DNA from: Nitrosopumilales archaeon
GTDB taxonomy: Archaea; Thermoproteota; Nitrososphaeria; Nitrososphaerales; Nitrosopumilaceae
Direction: 5' to 3'
Assembly: GCA_016176745.1 (NCBI GenBank)
Contig: JACOWO010000071.1
Coordinates: 1 to 7,804, forward strand
DNA length: 7,804 nt
The position numbers and the translations under genes were made by a program. Each line of letters opens with the position of its first letter. Position 1 is the stretch's first letter. Shown piece after piece: positions 1 through 5,806 of the stretch. The notes below the pieces were generated by a model. That model was not told where the DNA came from. It worked only from the letters and a program-made list of their open reading frames with translations, and made no database searches.

Positions 1-567
1 TTCGATCATTGTAGCCCCCTGACCCAATATTTCGCCAATGTCATAGCATAGTTTTCTAATGTATGTACCTGCTTCACATAATACACGTAAAAGAACTAGT
101 CTTTCTTTTTGTTCTAGCATCTCAAGCTCATATATTGTTCTGGTTCTGGTCCTTCGAAGAACAGATGAACGCTGTGGAGGTTTTTGGTAAATTTCGCCTT
201 TGAATTGATTCAACACGTTTTCTAGTTTTTCTTTTGGCGGCAAAGAATGCAGACGAGCGATTGCATGATACTCTTTTGGTCCCAAAAGCAAAACGCCTAG
301 TGCTTTTGTAGCCTCACCAAGACCCAGTGGAAGTACGCCTGAAACTTGAGGATCAAGCGTCCCACTATGTCCTGCTTTTGGAATCTTTAAGATTCGTTTT
401 ACCCATGCCACAACTTCATGACTCGTAGGACCTGGCGGTTTATCTAAAATTATCAGTCCATAATCCAAAAGTTGTTTTACTGTACGCTTGTCATAGTATG
501 TTCCATAATCATCATTGGTAACATCTTGATCAATTGTAACAAGATTCTTCAGTTGTTTTAAGGTCAA
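1..567 (-). CDS. cbf5: Cbf5/TruB-family tRNA/rRNA pseudouridine synthase, N-terminal 189 residues (partial)
   Basis: This is the catalytic subunit of archaeal H/ACA RNPs, which converts uridine to pseudouridine in rRNA and can act on tRNA U55. The translated N-terminal part reads LIILDKPPGPTSHEV (about residues 38-52), then GHSGTLDP (66-73) with the catalytic Asp at residue 72, then VSGVLPLGLGEATKAL, all hallmarks of the TruB/Cbf5 fold. Further on come YQKPPQRSSV and a CEAGTYIRKLCYDIGE segment, typical of the archaeal/eukaryotic Cbf5 branch. The gene runs off the window at position 1 in frame, so the rest of the catalytic domain and the expected C-terminal PUA domain are not visible. No in-frame ATG precedes the conserved core. 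The best start is TTG at 567, which overlaps the upstream cmk stop as TTGA and gives an N-terminus (TLKQLKNLV) leading into the Cbf5 core. A weak GAGAG lies 5 bases upstream. Family assignment is firm, the exact start less so. Confidence 0.93.
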   Translation of the reverse strand, partial: MTLKQLKNLVTIDQDVTNDDYGTYYDKRTVKQLLDYGLIILDKPPGPTSHEVVAWVKRILKIPKAGHSGTLDPQVSGVLPLGLGEATKALGVLLLGPKEYHAIARLHSLPPKEKLENVLNQFKGEIYQKPPQRSSVLRRTRTRTIYELEMLEQKERLVLLRVLCEAGTYIRKLCYDIGEILGQGATMIE

Positions 568-1124
568 AGTAGCTCTCGTACAACATCTTTTGCAGCATCT
601 AGCACTTGTTGAGCGTTTAATCCATCGGTATTAATGATTTTATCAAAGACTGTCAAGTCTTCGCCAAAGTTAAAATTGTATAATTTCTTGTATAGGATTT
701 TATTTTCGTCATATCTTTTTTGTACAATTTTTATCGCTTCCTTTTCTGTCAAGTTATCTCGTGACTTCATCCTATCTGCGCTATTATGTTGTGAGCCAGA
801 AAGCCAGATCTTGATGCCATCATCAACAAGCCATGGAAGTGTATAGCTAGTAATTACAAGACCGCCTTGCATGAATAATTTCTTTAATTTTTCATCAACT
901 TTTTTGTCAAATGTAGGGTCCTTTTGTCTTTGGGTTAGAAATTTCATTCCGTCTTGTGTATCCCACCAGTCATCTCCTCCAGTTTGGAAACCTTGTTCAC
1001 TTGCTAGTTCTTTTAAAATGTCACCGCCACCAAGATATTTCATACCAAATTCCTTTGCAAGTCCCTTTGCAATTGTAGTCTTTCCAATTGCTGGGGGGCC
1101 GGAAATTATTACAGATTTCTTCAA
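564..1124 (-). CDS. cmk: Archaeal-type cytidylate kinase
   Basis: This 186-residue P-loop kinase is predicted to phosphorylate CMP/dCMP with ATP in the cytoplasm (pyrimidine nucleotide salvage and RNA turnover). The Walker A loop is GPPAIGKTT (residues 9-17), with K15 and T16 placed for phosphate and Mg2+ binding. It is followed by a GGGD segment (32-35), GGDDWWDT (49-56), and an acidic/basic helix and strand ending in VITSYTLPWL (90-99). A probable lid region, SRDNLTEKEA (121-130), and a helix with R137 and Y138 follow. The size and order match archaeal Cmk, which is smaller than the bacterial enzyme. It lies between the DUF106/EMC3 gene (5-base gap) and cbf5 (4-base TTGA overlap), its usual place in the archaeal secY-adk-cmk-cbf5 cluster. 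The start is a TTG at 1124, since no ATG is available near the P-loop and the eight residues before it fit the family. No strong Shine-Dalgarno site is seen, so translation may depend on coupling. The loop has Ala where Gly is more common. Confidence 0.9.
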   Translation of the reverse strand: MKKSVIISGPPAIGKTTIAKGLAKEFGMKYLGGGDILKELASEQGFQTGGDDWWDTQDGMKFLTQRQKDPTFDKKVDEKLKKLFMQGGLVITSYTLPWLVDDGIKIWLSGSQHNSADRMKSRDNLTEKEAIKIVQKRYDENKILYKKLYNFNFGEDLTVFDKIINTDGLNAQQVLDAAKDVVRELL

Positions 1125-1129
1125 CTTGT

Positions 1130-1750
1130 TTAGGTAATATCCATAGTTGTTTTTGTTAGTTTCATTATTATGCCACTAAATGCTATGGATGCTAAAAAGT
1201 ACCAAGCCCAGAAATACAATGCGTTTTCTTGCTGACATATTGTACCATCAATTTGTGACGCATCACAAGTAAGATGAAAAAAGTTTCCAGGTATAATGTT
1301 TAATGAAATAGGCGAAAGCGCAACTGTGTATGAAAACAATACAGGCAGTACAAAGTAGAATATTAGAATTAGTGGGATAAAGGTAATCATCATAGGTCTC
1401 ATATTCATCTGCATCATCTCCATACTCATCTTATTCATGTATGCTGATTTTTTGTTCATTTCTGCAATCTTTTCCTGATCCTTTGCTCTAAACGCTGCCA
1501 TTCGTTCTTTTTGCCAGGCCCTTGTCTCTTTCATAATTCGTTTTAGTTTTGTTTGATCCACCAGTTTTCTTCTAATTGCTGAATTAAACAGATTTAGTAA
1601 AATAGCAAATCCTACCATAGCAAGTAATGAGGGTATCAATCCTTTGATTGCTGGATCGGCACTTCCTAGCGGTCCACCACCACTTAATCCAAAAAAATCT
1701 CCTTGTAAAAAGATTGAATCTATAAAGTGTAAAATGAAATTTAGTTCCAT
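1130..1750 (-). CDS. DUF106 / EMC3-TMCO1-YidC-like membrane insertase (Ylp1 type)
   Basis: This 206-residue membrane protein belongs to the archaeal DUF106 family, which is related to EMC3, TMCO1, Get1 and bacterial YidC (Oxa1 superfamily) and is thought to help insert proteins into the membrane. The layout fits: TM1 at about 36-57, a long charged cytoplasmic helical region at 60-112 (RRKLVDQTKLKRIMKETRAW and following), a methionine-rich stretch MNKMSMEMMQMNM (105-117), TM2 at about 121-144, an outside loop, and TM3 at about 177-197. Known members carry a similar Met-rich coiled coil next to the ribosome. The loop between TM2 and TM3 has two cysteines (C162 and C172) that could pair; this is inference. 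The N-terminal 35 residues are hydrophobic and then Gly-rich (GLSGGGPLGS), with a possible short amphipathic helix. The ATG at 1750 overlaps the adk stop by 10 bases, so coupling with adk and secY is expected. Function is by family only. Confidence 0.88.
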   Translation of the reverse strand: MELNFILHFIDSIFLQGDFFGLSGGGPLGSADPAIKGLIPSLLAMVGFAILLNLFNSAIRRKLVDQTKLKRIMKETRAWQKERMAAFRAKDQEKIAEMNKKSAYMNKMSMEMMQMNMRPMMITFIPLILIFYFVLPVLFSYTVALSPISLNIIPGNFFHLTCDASQIDGTICQQENALYFWAWYFLASIAFSGIIMKLTKTTMDIT

Positions 1751-2325
1751 AGTCCTATTGCATGTATTACAGATTTGGCGGCTTCTTCAATCTTTCCTTC
1801 TGAATTAAGGATAACTTTCATTGGAGCACCAGTAAAAACAGAACAGCTTGAAAGCATGGCATCTTGGACAGATAGTTCTTTCTTAATTGATTCTATTGAT
1901 ATGATGTCTCGACTTCTTGTTTTATCCTCCATTCGTCTATTGTAAATTTCTTCAGGTCTCGCAGATATTGCAATAAAATTGGTAGGATGGATTTGCTCCA
2001 AAACGTTTTTTGGCAAACCTGGATAGAATCCTTCCTTTGTGGATATGAAGGCATGTGTGTCAATAATTACCACATCATCATTCATTTGACCTATTGATTT
2101 TGCAGCTAATGTTTGCAATTTTTGTTGAATTTCCACTGGTGCTTTTCGTAATTCATCTCTGTCATGAATTCCATTCTTGTTTGCTTGTTCTAGCATTACA
2201 GTACCAAAACTTTTCATACTAACAGTCTTGTTTTTTTCTTTAAGAATTTCTACAACCTTTGTTACAACTGTAGATTTTCCAACCCCTGGAATGCCTACTA
2301 TGATTACTTTTTTATGTTCTACCAA
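1741..2325 (-). CDS. adkA: Archaeal adenylate kinase (AdkA)
   Basis: It catalyses AMP + ATP to 2 ADP in the cytoplasm. With the start used here the product is 194 residues, the usual size of the archaeal AdkA family, which differs from bacterial Adk. The Walker A is GIPGVGKST (11-19). Then come MKSFGTVMLEQA, an RDELRKAP segment, the archaeal IDTHAFISTKEGFYPGLP region (about 88-105), and ARPEEIYNRR with RSRD further on (about 122-140), which should supply lid and phosphate-contacting arginines. Two starts are possible: GTG at 2334 and TTG at 2325. I chose the TTG because an AGGTG Shine-Dalgarno sits 6 bases before it (2332-2336), and because it leaves ten residues before the P-loop, as in relatives; the GTG would lie inside that site. 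Either way the start is within the end of secY (14-base overlap with TTG, 23 with GTG). The 3' end overlaps the next gene by 10 bases. adk next to secY is a long-standing gene neighbourhood. Confidence 0.93.
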   Translation of the reverse strand: MVEHKKVIIVGIPGVGKSTVVTKVVEILKEKNKTVSMKSFGTVMLEQANKNGIHDRDELRKAPVEIQQKLQTLAAKSIGQMNDDVVIIDTHAFISTKEGFYPGLPKNVLEQIHPTNFIAISARPEEIYNRRMEDKTRSRDIISIESIKKELSVQDAMLSSCSVFTGAPMKVILNSEGKIEEAAKSVIHAIGLWN

Positions 2326-3742
2326 GCAATGCACCTAGCCGTGGCATTACAACTTCTACTTGTTCTTTTACTAGCTGGTTGTAGTAGTTTATCATAATGT
2401 CTACCATAAGCAAGATGCCAATTCCTGAACCAAACACGCCTAATACATCTGAAACCCCAGCTAGTAATCCAAGTATCATTGAACCGATTATAGTAACGGA
2501 TGGAATAAATCTCTCAAGTAGGGATTCTATTGGTTGGTTTGAACGTCTAAAACCAGGTACTTGTACATCAGCATCAAGAAGATTTTTTGCTGCGCTTTTT
2601 GGCGATAGTCCACCAAGCTCAACCCACAGTCTTCCAAAAACAACTACAATTCCTACCATAAATAGGACATAAAAAACTGCACGTAATGGATCTAATGCTA
2701 CAAGGTCTAGCCCTCTTGGAGGAGTGATATAGTAAATTATTCCACCTATTGGAGTAGATGGACTTGTTGGATCAAACTGGCCGATTATATTCATGAATGC
2801 GTTGTTGTTTCTTGGATTAAAATTAGCCCAAAACATCTGACCAAGAAAAACAGCATTAGCTGTTAAAGCAGTTGCAAGAATTACTGGAATGTTTGATACA
2901 TACATTAGTTTGATTGGATATACTGCCGAGAATCCTCTGTATTTTGTAGATACGATTGGAATCTCTATTTTCATTCCTTGAGTATAGATTAGTATTAACA
3001 ATACTCCTGCAGTAAGCGCTAACCCAAATATGCTTGGAAGCTGGTTTGATCTAAACAAAATATTGGAAATATCTCCTCCCGAAATTGACTGTCCAATATA
3101 TGGCATAATGCCAATTGTGCCCCCATCGCCTGCTGGTAATGGGCTAAAAAGACTCCAAAGTATCTGTTGAGCTACACCTGCCATTATGAAGAGGCTTATT
3201 CCACTACCAAGGCCCCATCCTTTCTGAACCAACTCATCTAGGAACATGATTATTATCGATGCAGCCATTAGTTGGCCAATTAGAATATACAATACGCTAG
3301 GATCAGTTATTCCTGGACCGTAGACTGCTATTCCATATACACTTGCTTCTGCTATGATGACTACATACGTAACAAGCTTTGTGGCTGTTTGAAATACTCC
3401 TCTTTCTTCTGGTTTTGTGAAATCAAACTTGATAATTTCAGAGCCTTTCAAAAGCTGCATCAAGAGTCCTGCTGTAACTATAGGGCCTATACCTAGCTCA
3501 ACTAGAGTGCCTTGCTGAGATGCAAAAATTACTCGTGCAAAGGCAAGAAAGTCAAATTGTGGTGTAGTTGCTCCAAAAAGCGGAGTCTGACCCATAATCA
3601 TGTAAATTAGTAATGCAAGTGAAGACCAAAGCAAACGTGTTTGTAATGACAGTTTTCTTTTTGGTTTTGGTACTTGTGGAAGGTATGGTTCAGCTTTTTT
3701 AACGACGCTTCGAATTATAGTGGTTACTGTACCTTCAGTCAT
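2312..3742 (-). CDS. secY: Preprotein translocase subunit SecY
   Basis: This is the channel subunit of the SecYEG/Sec61 translocon, which moves secreted proteins across and membrane proteins into the cytoplasmic membrane. At 476 residues it is the usual archaeal length. A basic cytoplasmic N-terminus (KKAEPYLPQVPKPKRK) leads to TM1 (about 36-57, LLWSSLALLIYMIMGQTPLFG). The plug region follows (about 60-78), then LVELGIGPIVTAGLLMQLLKGS (80-101), the family's TM2b signature. Further landmarks are the KGWGLGSGISLFI segment (174-186) and the long cytoplasmic loop KIEIPIVSTKYRGFSAVYPIKLMYVSNIPVI-type region (258-288, TM6-TM7 loop, which contacts the ribosome). A second ribosome-contacting loop lies at about 373-412 (ELGGLSPKSAAKNLLDADVQVPG and beyond), followed by TM9-TM10 (about 413-453). 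The start is ATG at 3742 with a perfect SD 8 bases upstream. It overlaps the rpl15 stop by 8 bases and adk at its end. No damage is seen. Confidence 0.98.
   Translation of the reverse strand: MTEGTVTTIIRSVVKKAEPYLPQVPKPKRKLSLQTRLLWSSLALLIYMIMGQTPLFGATTPQFDFLAFARVIFASQQGTLVELGIGPIVTAGLLMQLLKGSEIIKFDFTKPEERGVFQTATKLVTYVVIIAEASVYGIAVYGPGITDPSVLYILIGQLMAASIIIMFLDELVQKGWGLGSGISLFIMAGVAQQILWSLFSPLPAGDGGTIGIMPYIGQSISGGDISNILFRSNQLPSIFGLALTAGVLLILIYTQGMKIEIPIVSTKYRGFSAVYPIKLMYVSNIPVILATALTANAVFLGQMFWANFNPRNNNAFMNIIGQFDPTSPSTPIGGIIYYITPPRGLDLVALDPLRAVFYVLFMVGIVVVFGRLWVELGGLSPKSAAKNLLDADVQVPGFRRSNQPIESLLERFIPSVTIIGSMILGLLAGVSDVLGVFGSGIGILLMVDIMINYYNQLVKEQVEVVMPRLGALLGRT
2332..2336 (-). promoter_or_regulatory. 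Shine-Dalgarno site deciding the adk start
   Basis: AGGTG on the minus strand matches the archaeal 16S anti-SD (complement of CACCU) and lies 6 bases upstream of the TTG at 2325, inside the last codons of secY. It favours that TTG over the GTG at 2334, which overlaps the site itself. Confidence 0.6.
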
Positions 3743-4160
3743 TTGCTGACATCACCTCGCCCCCTGCTTGTTTTACCTTTTCTTGTGCAGACGCTGTGAA
3801 TTGTTTTATTTTTAATGTGTATGCATTTTTTACTTGACCGCCGCCAAGAAGTTTATCATATCCAAGCTTTGCAAGGTCAAGAAGTTTTTTGTTATCTTGT
3901 GTTGTTCCGAATTTTGCAAACAAGCCATCAAGGTCCCTAACACTAATCCATTTTTTGATTATGTTTGGGTGAGGTGGATGAGTTGAATCATGACCAAAAT
4001 GATCAGGATCATACTTTAACATTGAACTATAATGATGCTTTAGCAGTCCAGATACTCCAAGACCGCCCTTATGTCCACTTGCTCTATGTTGACCTATTTG
4101 GCCCCAGCCATGAGTTCTAGAACCTCTGAGTTTTCGAGTCTTTCTTAACCGTGTTGCCAT
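3735..4160 (-). CDS. rpl15: Large-subunit ribosomal protein uL15
   Basis: uL15 binds 23S rRNA and is needed for late assembly of the 50S subunit. The 141-residue product starts with the expected very basic, Gly-rich extension: TRKLRGSRTHGWGQIGQHRASGHKGG-type sequence at about residues 8-33, followed by LGVSGLLKHHY, as in archaeal and eukaryotic uL15 (L27a/L28). The globular C-terminal part has the conserved GYDKLLGGGQV (100-110), then FTASAQEKVKQAGGEV (121-136), the family's closing motif. The middle has a histidine-rich stretch, DPDHFGHDSTHPPHP (51-65), an archaeal feature at rRNA-facing positions. The ATG at 4160 follows the rpl30 stop after a single base. No clear SD precedes it, so it probably relies on ribosomes finishing rpl30. 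The stop lies within the secY start (8-base overlap). Confidence 0.97.
   Translation of the reverse strand: MATRLRKTRKLRGSRTHGWGQIGQHRASGHKGGLGVSGLLKHHYSSMLKYDPDHFGHDSTHPPHPNIIKKWISVRDLDGLFAKFGTTQDNKKLLDLAKLGYDKLLGGGQVKNAYTLKIKQFTASAQEKVKQAGGEVMSAND
3751..3758 (-). promoter_or_regulatory. Strong Shine-Dalgarno site for secY inside rpl15
   Basis: The minus strand reads GAGGTGAT, fully complementary to the archaeal 16S 3' end (AUCACCUC), 8 bases before the secY ATG at 3742. It lies in the last sense codons of rpl15 (E-V-M) and is the strongest SD in the window, so secY can recruit ribosomes on its own. Confidence 0.8.
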
Positions 4161-4161
4161 T

Positions 4162-4629
4162 TTACATCATATTCTTTATCAGAGAGGATAGTTCTTTGTT
4201 GTGTCCAAGTATTCCATCTTCGTCAAACATTTTCTTTGTATTCCTTTTAAATCCATGTCTTGGAGGTGCCAGTGCAAACCAAGGTTTTAGCGGTTTTAGT
4301 TTTGATAGTGATGTTTTTCCATCTGCCAAAGAAGATGCAAGTTCTTGTGTGGTTTTAAAGCCAATTTTTCCAAGATCTTGCTCGGTAATTTTCTTGTATC
4401 CCATTTTACGTCCTTTTTTATCCAACAATTCTTTTGCTGTTGAAACATCAACCTCTTGCCAAGAAACATAGTGTTTTATTTTATTTAACATGCCTAATGT
4501 ATTATCTTTAGATGGAATGATTGTTGCACGAAACTTTTTTTCCAATTTTAAAAGATCAAGCGTAGTTTTAGCCCAATAAGGCACGCCAATTTGTCCTTTC
4601 ATTCTGACTACCAAAAATGCCTTTCCCAT
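4162..4629 (-). CDS. rpl30: Large-subunit ribosomal protein uL30
   Basis: uL30 is a 23S rRNA-binding protein of the 50S subunit. With the start used here it has 155 residues, the long archaeal form (bacterial L30 is about 60 residues). The ferredoxin-like core begins AFLVVRMKGQIGVPYWAKTTLDLLKL (about 4-29), then FRATIIPSKDNTLGMLNKIKHYVSW (33-57), which matches the family's strand-helix pattern. The archaeal C-terminal extension contains the ITEQDLGKIGF segment (81-91), a Lys-Pro stretch KLKPLKPWFALAPPRHGFKR, and a helical end. Start choice: an ATG at 4629 lies 5 bases after the rps5 stop with a weak AAGG 9 bases before it, and leaves three residues before the core. A TTG at 4638 would add three residues and overlap the rps5 stop as TTGA, and cannot be excluded. 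It is in the usual rps5-rpl30-rpl15 order. Confidence 0.96.
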   Translation of the reverse strand: MGKAFLVVRMKGQIGVPYWAKTTLDLLKLEKKFRATIIPSKDNTLGMLNKIKHYVSWQEVDVSTAKELLDKKGRKMGYKKITEQDLGKIGFKTTQELASSLADGKTSLSKLKPLKPWFALAPPRHGFKRNTKKMFDEDGILGHNKELSSLIKNMM

Positions 4630-4634
4630 TTGGA

Positions 4635-5285
4635 TCAACCTTGACTAAACGTTTGTCTTAGGCAATCTAAGATAGCTTTAGATGTTGAGTTCATTGTGTT
4701 TGTAGAGCCGTTGGCTTTTGTCCACGCATCTTTAAGACCTGCAAGTTTCAACAAATTTCTAATTTTTCCACCAGCTACAAGGCCCAAGCCTCTTGGTGCT
4801 GGTACAATTTCTATTGTAACACTTCCTCCCTTTCCACGTACCTTAAAGGGAACAGAATGTGGCTTGTCACACCTACACTCCCAGCTTCCACAACCTAACT
4901 TGATAGGACTAACGTTAAGATATGCTGCGTTTGTTGCCTTTTCGATTGCGATTCTCATTTGTTTTGCCTTTCCATGTCCTATACCTAGCCAGCCATTTTC
5001 GTTGCCAGCTGCAACAATTGCTTTAAACCTAGTAGACTGCCCATTTGCTGTCATCTTTTGGATAATTCCAACATCAATAACTTCTGATTTTAAATCTGGT
5101 AAGAGTTTTTTTATAATTCCAGCCTCCTGGATTCTATATCCATTAGCTAAAATTTCTTCCATCGAAGTTATTTGTCCTGCTACAATTTTTTTGCCAAGAC
5201 TTGTTTTTGGGATCCATACTTCATCATCTTTTCTCTCATATCTTTTACGTGGTTGTCCTCCCTCAGTTTTTTGCATTTGACTCAT
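4635..5285 (-). CDS. rps5: Small-subunit ribosomal protein uS5
   Basis: uS5 is a 30S subunit protein near the mRNA entry channel, affecting decoding accuracy. The product has 216 residues, the archaeal/eukaryotic (S2e) length. A charged N-terminal extension (residues 1-25, KTEGGQPRKRYERKDDEVW) precedes a helix (SMEEILANGYRIQE, 41-54). The dsRBD-like fold follows: QKMTANGQSTRFKAIVAAG (76-94) and GWLGIGHGKAKQMRIAI (98-114). Next comes the archaeal GCGSWECRCDKPHSVPF segment (131-147), with Cys at 132, 137 and 139 and His143. The C-terminal domain has VRGKGGSVTIEIVPAPRGLGLVAG (149-172) and LAGLKDAWTKANGST (181-195). Start ATG at 5285 overlaps the rpl18 stop as ATGA and has a GAGGT SD 9 bases upstream. 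The cysteine cluster recalls metal-binding knuckles, but Zn binding is not shown by the sequence; I believe similar cysteines occur in other archaeal uS5. Confidence 0.98.
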   Translation of the reverse strand: MSQMQKTEGGQPRKRYERKDDEVWIPKTSLGKKIVAGQITSMEEILANGYRIQEAGIIKKLLPDLKSEVIDVGIIQKMTANGQSTRFKAIVAAGNENGWLGIGHGKAKQMRIAIEKATNAAYLNVSPIKLGCGSWECRCDKPHSVPFKVRGKGGSVTIEIVPAPRGLGLVAGGKIRNLLKLAGLKDAWTKANGSTNTMNSTSKAILDCLRQTFSQG

Positions 5286-5770
5286 TGTTTCTTTACCTCG
5301 CCGTCTATTGCTGATTTTATTTTTTCAGTGTCATTTTTTACTTTAAGATGTTCACCTTTTATTCTATTTGAAGCAGGAAATGTTTCTTGATCTGCAGGAA
5401 TCTCCAGTCCGGCATCAATTACTCCTTTTAGGGCAGCTGCCATTCTTTGTGTGTATTTGCCTGTACCGCTATAAAGAATAGCATTTTTCAATCCTTTAGA
5501 TAGCGCCTTTTTTCCGGCAAAATATCCAGTAAGATATGATGCAGAAATGCTCTTTCTTGAGCCCTTCCATCCTTTATCAAGTAAAAATCTAGAATGCGCA
5601 GATGCAATTACCATATCGCCTAACAATTCTGGTTTGTGTATCTGAACTTGGATATTTTCATTAGAAATTTGTACCGTGATAAATTCACGTTTGCTCATAA
5701 GCATAGTACTACGTCGTCTATAGTTTGTCTTCTTCTCTCGCAATCTTCTTAATGTTTGTGTAAATGCCAT
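5282..5770 (-). CDS. rpl18: Large-subunit ribosomal protein uL18
   Basis: uL18 binds 5S rRNA and, with uL5, docks it in the central protuberance of the 50S subunit. The product has 162 residues, somewhat shorter than many archaeal uL18 proteins. It opens with a basic segment LRRLREKKTNYRRRSTMLMSKREFITVQIS (about 7-36), including the YRRR/R-L-x-SKRE pattern typical of archaeal uL18/L5. Then come AHSRFLLDKGWKGSRKSISASYLTGYFAGKKAL (58-90), AILYSGTGKYTQRMAAALKGVIDAGLEIP (97-125) and NRIKGEHL (135-142). The C-terminal twenty residues are charged (KVKNDTEKIKSAIDGEVKKQ). It is the first gene after the 36-base gap: a TATA box lies about 30 bases before its ATG and no SD is present, which fits a leaderless or nearly leaderless mRNA. 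In the classical archaeal spc order, eL19 and eL32 would precede it; here argF does. Confidence 0.97.
   Translation of the reverse strand: MAFTQTLRRLREKKTNYRRRSTMLMSKREFITVQISNENIQVQIHKPELLGDMVIASAHSRFLLDKGWKGSRKSISASYLTGYFAGKKALSKGLKNAILYSGTGKYTQRMAAALKGVIDAGLEIPADQETFPASNRIKGEHLKVKNDTEKIKSAIDGEVKKQ
5295..5299 (-). promoter_or_regulatory. Shine-Dalgarno site for rps5
   Basis: GAGGT on the minus strand, within the last codons of rpl18, lies 9 bases before the rps5 ATG at 5285. Together with the ATGA stop/start overlap it fixes this start. Confidence 0.65.
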
Positions 5771-5796
5771 CTATACGGCAAAAGCTTGAAACAGCT

Positions 5797-5804
5797 CTTA
5801 TAAA
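5797..5804 (-). promoter_or_regulatory. Archaeal TATA box, promoter of the rpl18-cbf5 operon
   Basis: The minus strand reads TTTATAAG, close to the archaeal TATA consensus, in the only real intergenic gap (5771-5806), two bases after the argF stop. Its centre lies about 30 bases before the rpl18 ATG at 5770. With the usual 25-27 base spacing, transcription should start around 5772-5775, leaving a leader of only a few bases. This agrees with the lack of an SD before rpl18. The sequence just upstream (CTAACG) is only a partial match to a purine-rich BRE and is constrained by argF codons. Readthrough from argF is also possible, because I see no strong U-run terminator in the gap. Confidence 0.72.
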
Positions 5805-5806
5805 CG

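Noticed and set aside
588..1100. Walker A with Ala (GPPAIGKT) as evidence of an inactive Cmk
   Set aside because: The essential G-x4-G-K-T spacing and the downstream conserved segments are intact, so there is no reason to call it inactive.
871..1137. Plus-strand open frame opposite cmk (also 634-846, 2397-2672, 4151-4471, 5172-5390 and 5764-5976)
   Set aside because: All are shadows of well-identified minus-strand genes. Their products are Ser/Phe/Cys-rich in the way typical of antisense frames.
4696..5280. Long plus-strand open frame (194 codons) opposite rps5
   Set aside because: It is antisense to a highly conserved ribosomal protein, has no recognisable motif and no SD or promoter. Its openness follows from the codon usage of rps5.
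5470..5477. TATA-like sequence (TTTATAG on the minus strand) inside rpl18
   Set aside because: No gene start lies at a suitable distance, and such AT-rich octamers are expected by chance at this base composition.
5779..5788. Small palindrome-like CAAAAGCTTG in the argF-rpl18 gap as terminator or operator
   Set aside because: Too short, no U-run, and no repeat partner. It lies between the TATA box and the start, where a stem would be hard to defend.
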